From Lumnitzera littorea (Eukaryota > Streptophyta > Magnoliopsida > Myrtales > Combretaceae), in contig JAMXBB010000012.1 of assembly GCA_024138015.1 (NCBI GenBank), positions 16,974,634 to 17,038,633 on the forward strand: a stretch of 64,000 nucleotides of DNA, given 5' to 3'. Below, piece by piece: positions 59,017-64,000 of the stretch (position 1 is the first letter of the stretch; each line of letters begins with the position of its first letter). Under the pieces are notes generated by a model. That model saw only the letters and a list, made by a program, of their open reading frames with translations, was not told where the DNA came from and made no database searches. Made by a program: the position numbers and the translations under genes.

Positions 59017-61745
59017 TGTAATGCCCTAAAACTTAAGAACACCATAACTCACCATGTGTCCTTAGTTTTTTAATGACACGTTAACACTCTAAAATTAACT
59101 ACACTCTCCAAAATCAACTATATTAAAATAATTATCCAATTATAAAAATTCAAAAAAAAAAAGAAAAGACTTACAGGTGAGTCATTACAATCACAATTAT
59201 AACTATTAGCAAAATCTCCAATTTTACAACCACAATTCATATTGGCAATCCTACTTAGCATTACTACTCGATCTCTGCAATTCGATTACATCCCCGATGC
59301 AATGTAGCTATTTCTCTTTACCTACCTGAAGATGGTAAAAAACCCCTAGCTCACAAGCAACAATCTTATCAAGATTACTTATAACTATAAAAATAAAATA
59401 ATGAGCTAAAGCTTAATATATAGTGTGCATGCACACACGAATGCCAGACCAATCATTCACATACATTTAATGCAAGAGTATAATGAACAACAAGTTAATT
59501 ATCTTTGATTTAATCCTACATACAATAAAAAGGATACTTATGCTCTCACCACACCATGATCTCTTATATAAATAGGTAGATAAAATAAAATATAAGTCTT
59601 TTAATTTGCTACCATATGCTACGGTGAAGGTTATATAACCAACACCTGAGAAACAATAAATCTAGCTACGTCATCTCATATACAAGTCCACTAAGGAATC
59701 CTTACATATGATTAGTAATTATCTCATTATACTAAAGAACGGAATATGACAAGCATCATCAGCAAGCAACACTTTTAGTTGGATATGGATTAGTTTGGTT
59801 TATTTCTCACTATTTTAATAAGTATAGGTAACAAGCATATACTACATACTTAGAAGCTACACCAAAATCAATTATACCCAACAAGAGAAAATAGAGGAAT
59901 TTGAGCAAAAGAAACTTGATACATAAATCAATACCCTTATAATTATCCCCTCCATTATCCTCATTAATCTCCAACACTTTAAGTCAACTCCTCATTGATT
60001 CTCCATTTGGCTCCCCTCATATCTGATTCATATCCATATGGGTTGAAACCACTTAAACAAGCTCAAAATGATTTCTCAACATGCTTACTTAGCACTAATT
60101 ACGGCATGTTAAGGCTTAAGTTCATCTAAGCCCCTATAGGTTGCTATATTAAGAAAAGATTGAGTTTTAGTAAGATTAGGGTAGTAAAGCGCTTGTATGA
60201 AAAAGATTTAGAAGAAGTCTAACTTAAAAAATATTAAATATTATATTAGATTTGTCAAAAAGAAGTAATGGCTCATTAAAATTAGTTAAAATGTCTCTCA
60301 AAAGTCAAAAGTGTTTAAAATTAGTCAAAATGTTAAATTAAGCTTAAAGAATATGAAAATTCTAAATAAAGGTTAGAACTCTTATAAAAGAAGGCTAAAT
60401 GGAACTCAATATTAATGTTAAAAAAAAAAGTTTGATTGAGTTTGGTAAGAGAAACAATAAGAAAAGGTTCACATAAAGTTCCTAGCTTGACATAATTAGC
60501 GACATGATTATGTCACTTGATTGTGTTGAAATCCAACAATTTTTACAAAAGTTATAATTTTTTTTATAAAAGAAAGTTAACTGGAACCAAATATTATGGG
60601 TAGGAAAAGGATTGGTTATGTTTGGTTAAGAAAACAATAAGGAAAATATTCCACATGAAGTTGTAGCTCGACATAGTCGGTGACATGACCATGTTACTTA
60701 ATTGTGTCAAAATCTTTTTTGTTTTTTATTTTTTTTGGTAAAAGTTGGAATTTTTGTAAAAGAAAGTTAATTGAAATTATATATTAAGGGTAGAAAAAAG
60801 TTTGGTTAGAAAAACATAAGAAAAGATCACTTGAAGTTTACCACACAACATGACCATCAACAAAACTGTATCGTCTAGTTGTGTCACTTTCTATGACACA
60901 TTTTTTCTCTTAATGGGTATGATCAATGATATGATTGTATCATTAGTCATATCCCTTCAAGCAGCAACTAAACATCTTTTCCTCCTTCAAAAGCTCTCAA
61001 TTCCCATTTTTTTCTTTTCCAAACTTCAACCTAACTTTAATTATACTTCAATCCTCAATTACCCATCATTTAAACTCCCTTTTAAATCAATTAAAAGCAC
61101 AAGTTTCAACTTAAACACCCACTTAATCATCAAAGCCACCTACATCTTCAAGAGAAATCAACTTTAAACTAAAGAACAAGATGTAAAGTAAAGATTACTT
61201 ACTTGAAATAAATGAATTTGAGCTTTCAATCTCAAATACAAACCAAACCAAAGAGGAAAAGTTTTATTATACACATTTAAATTCGGATTACTAAAAGAAT
61301 GTTAAGAAACTCTATGAAAATGAAGGCTTTTCCCTAGAAAATGAAAGTTTTTCACTAGAAAAAGCTTATAAAAAGATGTTAGAAGGTTACATTACCTTTA
61401 GCGAAGCTTAAAAATGGGTTTTTCTTGAATATTTGAAACTTTAAGAGCTTATTTTAGTCAGGATGAAGGAGGGTGACGAAAATGCAAAGAAAATAAGTAA
61501 AATAAGAGGGTTTTGGTAAGGTTTAAGGCATTAAAGTATTAGATAAAAAAGTAATATAAGTGGATTTTAAGGTAAATGGGTTTAGATTTATAGAAGCGAC
61601 TACAACAATGTCACTTGCTCTAAGATCATTTTCTTGAATTTTTTTAAGTATTATAGTAGAATCAATGGTTTTTAGAACAATTAACGTTTATATTTTCCAC
61701 ATATAAAAATTTTATTAATTTTTCTCATATCATCTACATTTAACA
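59017..61745 (+). mobile_element. LTR-like element, family B copy 3 (probable solo LTR)
   Basis: Starts TGTAATGCCCTAAAAC. The segment 59020-59130 is the reverse complement of 22440-22557 (shared GTTAATTTTAGAG, GTGTCATTAAA), and 59530-59710 is the reverse complement of the region shared by 21900-22130 and 28530-28740. The segment 61330-61590 is the reverse complement of 20640-20880 (CCTTACCAAAACC, CGTCACCCTCCTTC, GAAAAACC). The left flank is GTACA; no matching duplication was found on the right, and CATTTAACA at 61745 is only a candidate end. The 105-codon frame at 60850-61167 is noncoding LTR sequence. Confidence 0.65.
60364..60930 (+). repeat. Tandem repeat, about 3 units of 180-190 bp, inside the 59017 element
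   Basis: Units begin near 60364, 60544 and 60734. Each contains in order (T)TATAAAAGAARGYTAA-like sequence, a GTTTGRTTR stretch, AAGAAAAG, and a GACATGATTATGTCAC- or GACATGACCATGTTAC-type palindrome followed by TTGTGTC. The third unit is truncated and diverged. Confidence 0.6.
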
Positions 61746-62019
61746 GGTAATATATATATAAGAAAATTCTATTAACTTTTCCCACCACGTGTATATTTAT
61801 TATGTATGGCTCGTTCACTTCATGGAATAGAATAAAAGGGAATGGAATTGGAATTCCTTAGGGAATGGAATGGAATTGAATAAAGGTGTAATACATATTA
61901 CTTTATTTAGTTAGATTTATAAGCAATTTAAGAATAAATATATAATATAACTTTAATGACTAAATTATCCTCGATCTATTTTCTTTCTTAACTAATTCTA
62001 AAATAATTGGTAATGATAG
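61746..62019. other. Spacer with GGAATGGAATTGGAATTCC-type repeats
   Basis: The stretch 61823-61880 has short repeats of GGAATGGAAT and GGAATTCC, resembling the ends of some plant MITEs. The related CGGAATTGCAATTCCG lies at 62505-62520, beyond the minisatellite. No clear terminal inverted repeat was established. Confidence 0.3.
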
Positions 62020-62456
62020 TGGTTGGCGATAGTGATGGTGGTAACAGTAAAGGTGATTACTGTGGTTGGTGGCAATGATTGTGGTAGCAACAATAGTAGT
62101 GATGGTAGTGGTGGTAAAGATGCGGTGGTCGGTGGTCGGTGGTCGATGGCGGTAGGCGGTGGCAATAACAGTGGCAACGGTGATGGTTATAGTAGTAGTG
62201 AGGAATTGTGATCCTTTAATTATAGTAGTAGGCGGTAGGCGGTGGCGGTGGCGGTGGCAATAACAGTGGCGACGATGATGGTTATAGTAGTAGTGAGGAA
62301 TTGTGATCCTTTAATTATAGTAGTAGGTAGTAAGCGGTAGGCAGTGGTGGTGGCAATGACGGTGGTAATAACAGTGGCGACGGTGGTAATAACGGTGGTA
62401 ATAACAGTGGCAACGGTGATGGTTACAGTAGCAGTGAGGAATTGTGATCCTTTAAT
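62020..62456 (+). repeat. GGT/GGC-rich minisatellite with three copies of a 60-bp unit
   Basis: A 60-bp unit beginning GGCAATAACAGTGGC and ending GATCCTTTAAT occurs at 62161-62220, 62256-62315 and 62397-62456, with only a few differences. Between and before the units are GGCGGTGGCGGT- and GGTGGTAATAAC-type triplet repeats. The 62-codon Gly-rich plus frame at 62023-62211 is a by-product of the triplets. Confidence 0.85.
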
Positions 62457-62490
62457 TAAATTAAGGAATTCTTATTACTTAATTTTAAAC

Positions 62491-63020
62491 AATAAGAATT
62501 CATACGGAATTGCAATTCCGTAATAAAAAAACTAAGTAAATATTATAATAAGGAATAAGGATGAAATAGAATTCGAATTCTCTTTAAATTAACGTGGGAA
62601 TAATATCCTACGAATCCTTTCCAGCGTGGGAAAAGAGGAGCCACGCCCGGTGCTGAGTTCATGAGCTGACCACGTGTTTCTGACCGGTCAAGTCTTCACT
62701 TATAGGTCAATTTAGTATAATTAAGATAAAGACAGAAATACAACCTTTGTATAATAATAAGAATTCATATAGAATTGTAATTTTATAATAAAAAAATTAA
62801 GTGAATATTATAATAAGGAATAAGAATAAAATAAAATTCGAATTCTCCTTAAATTAACATGCCAATAATATCCTACAAATCCTTTACAGCGTGTGAAAAG
62901 AGGAGCCACGCCTGGTGCTGAGTTCACGAGCTGACCACGTTTTTCTGACCGGTCAAGTCTTCACTTATAGGTCAATTTAGTCTAGTTAAGCTAAAGACAG
63001 AAATAGAACCTTTGTATAAT
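62491..63020 (+). repeat. Tandem duplication of about 265 bp
   Basis: 62491-62755 and 62756-63020 are direct copies, each starting AATAAGAATTCATA and ending with CCTTTGTATAATA-type sequence. Both contain GAGGAGCCACGCC, GGTGCTGAGTTC, GAGCTGACCACGT and GACCGGTCAAGTCTTCAC. The first copy keeps a CACGTG G-box (62673-62678) that has become CACGTT in the second. It is noncoding. Confidence 0.85.
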
Positions 63021-63022
63021 AA

Positions 63023-64000
63023 AGAGAAATGCATTCTCCTTAACAGACACGACAGTGCGATTTCGAGAATTTGTCAAACAAGTGTTGGATCAAATTAATA
63101 TAATAAAATTTAAGGAAGGTATATACTATGCCATGTATGAAACTAACCATCTTGGTCACGTTTGTACTCTGAAAGAAGAATGACGAAAAAGGTCTTGCAT
63201 TATCGTGTGACTCAGCCCACGTGAAGATGTAATTAGAAGGCATCTAGCTCACCAAGAACAATTAGGGAATAATCATGTTTGTTTGCACATTTTAATCATC
63301 TTGCTTCTCCTGTCTCTTTTTGAAAGTGTTTCGTTATTGGATGCTTTCGATACGCTAGTTAAAATACCATTAAAGAAAATTTTTTTTCTTTCTAAAATTA
63401 TTACATGCTTTATAAAAAGAGCAATAGTATTGAAATCAAATGTGTAGAAGTATTTTCTTTCAAATGTCTAACAAGCGATTCGGGAGCACTCGTTATTTGT
63501 ATTTTTCTTTTTAAAACTGCTGGCCGTCTTTGTTGAAGCTTGGTGCATGCGTCATTGTTGGACTTGGTATAAATAAAGCTAGAAGTCAATTCATAAACGT
63601 GGTATTATTTGATTGAAAAAAAAAAATGAAACTTCGTGCTTTAGTAGTAGGTGATGAGAATAATTTGTTTTCCGTTTGGGTATAGTTCACGTTTATGGTA
63701 TTCTCCTTGTGATGGTTTGAAGATGATCATCAAGATTTAAAATATTCATTAATCTAAGGACGGACCACATAAGCTATTGATGATAAAGAGAAAAGAGAAA
63801 AAGATTAACATATTATGAAATTCTATAAGGAGAACTCCAAAGTTAAGTACCACGGATAAAGTGAAGCAATAAATTTTCTTATTCTCAACAATTGATAAGA
63901 GCGTTGCACGACTAAAACCAAATCCTAAGAAAATACATGGGGCATGCATAGCAATAAGTTTCATCAAGAATGTTTGAGCTCGGTTGTATTAGATTTTGTA
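63023..64000. other. Intergenic DNA with one promoter-like site
   Basis: TATAAATAAA at 63568-63577 is 49 bases upstream of an ATG (63626) that opens only 19 codons (MKLRALVVGDENNLFSVWV) before a stop. The other frames (63040-63243 minus, 63749-63967 minus) have no family signal. I see no complete gene; a gene could continue past the window edge. Confidence 0.4.

Noticed and set aside
60850..61167. 105-codon plus frame.
   Set aside because: Lies within a noncoding LTR-like element conserved with 20433-22557, where no such frame exists.
62023..62211. Gly/Ser/Val-rich 62-codon frame.
   Set aside because: Produced by the GGT/GGC triplet repeat.
62161..62456. CRISPR-like array (three repeats with spacers).
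   Set aside because: Units are 60 bp, unevenly spaced and triplet-rich in plant DNA, which fits a minisatellite.

Overview
This is AT-rich nuclear DNA from a flowering plant, most likely a eudicot. The signs are nested and heavily decayed LTR retrotransposons, an integrated plant pararetrovirus remnant, long (TA)n tracts, and one intact plant-specific gene of the DUF241 type. There are no operons, rRNA or convincing tRNA genes. The only complete protein-coding gene I can support is at 47456-48358 (minus strand).

Layout. (1) 1-17669 is a degenerate Ty3/gypsy element of the Athila/Tat lineage on the minus strand. Its 5' LTR is 16374-17669, gag lies at 15119-15991, RT/RNase H at 3603-5520 and integrase at 1-705; the 3' end runs off the left edge. 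Two elements interrupt it: a 2.9-kb LTR-like element (706-3597, TSD TGGTT) and a plus-strand chromovirus (5521-15118). The chromovirus LTRs carry the end of its own integrase frame, as in CRM elements. Another probable solo LTR (8234-10955) sits inside the chromovirus, between gag and pol. (2) 17670-31672 holds a Ty1/copia remnant on the plus strand (gag and start of protease). It is split by two minus-oriented LTR-like elements: 20433-22557 (TSD AAAAG) and 22998-29320 (TSD ATGAA). The second contains a plus-oriented element at 23015-26540 (TSD GTTAG). A CACTA-like end ends the recognisable copia sequence at about 30369. (3) 31673-36616 is a further member of the same LTR superfamily, carrying a nested 1.5-kb Athila/Tat-like LTR (32279-33811, TSD TACGG). 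(4) About 36622-42345 is a broken endogenous caulimovirid: end of coat protein, protease, RT, RNase H, a second ORF, a promoter/leader-like region and a short ORF. (5) 42500-43910 holds two LTR-like promoter fragments on opposite strands. (6) 43911-59016 is mostly low-copy-looking AT-rich DNA with the DUF241 gene, foldbacks, a MITE candidate and microsatellites. (7) From 59017 to about 61745 is another LTR-superfamily copy with an internal tandem repeat. It is followed by a minisatellite (62020-62456) and a 265-bp tandem duplication (62491-63020).

The retroelement coding regions are all interrupted by stops and frameshifts, so none should be autonomous. What the sequence mainly records is an insertion history that the target-site duplications put in order: Athila before chromovirus before its internal LTR, and copia before 22998-29320 before 23015-26540. 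The recurring LTR superfamily (at least six copies, in both orientations, almost no associated internal region) and the caulimovirid remnant are the parts most worth a second look.
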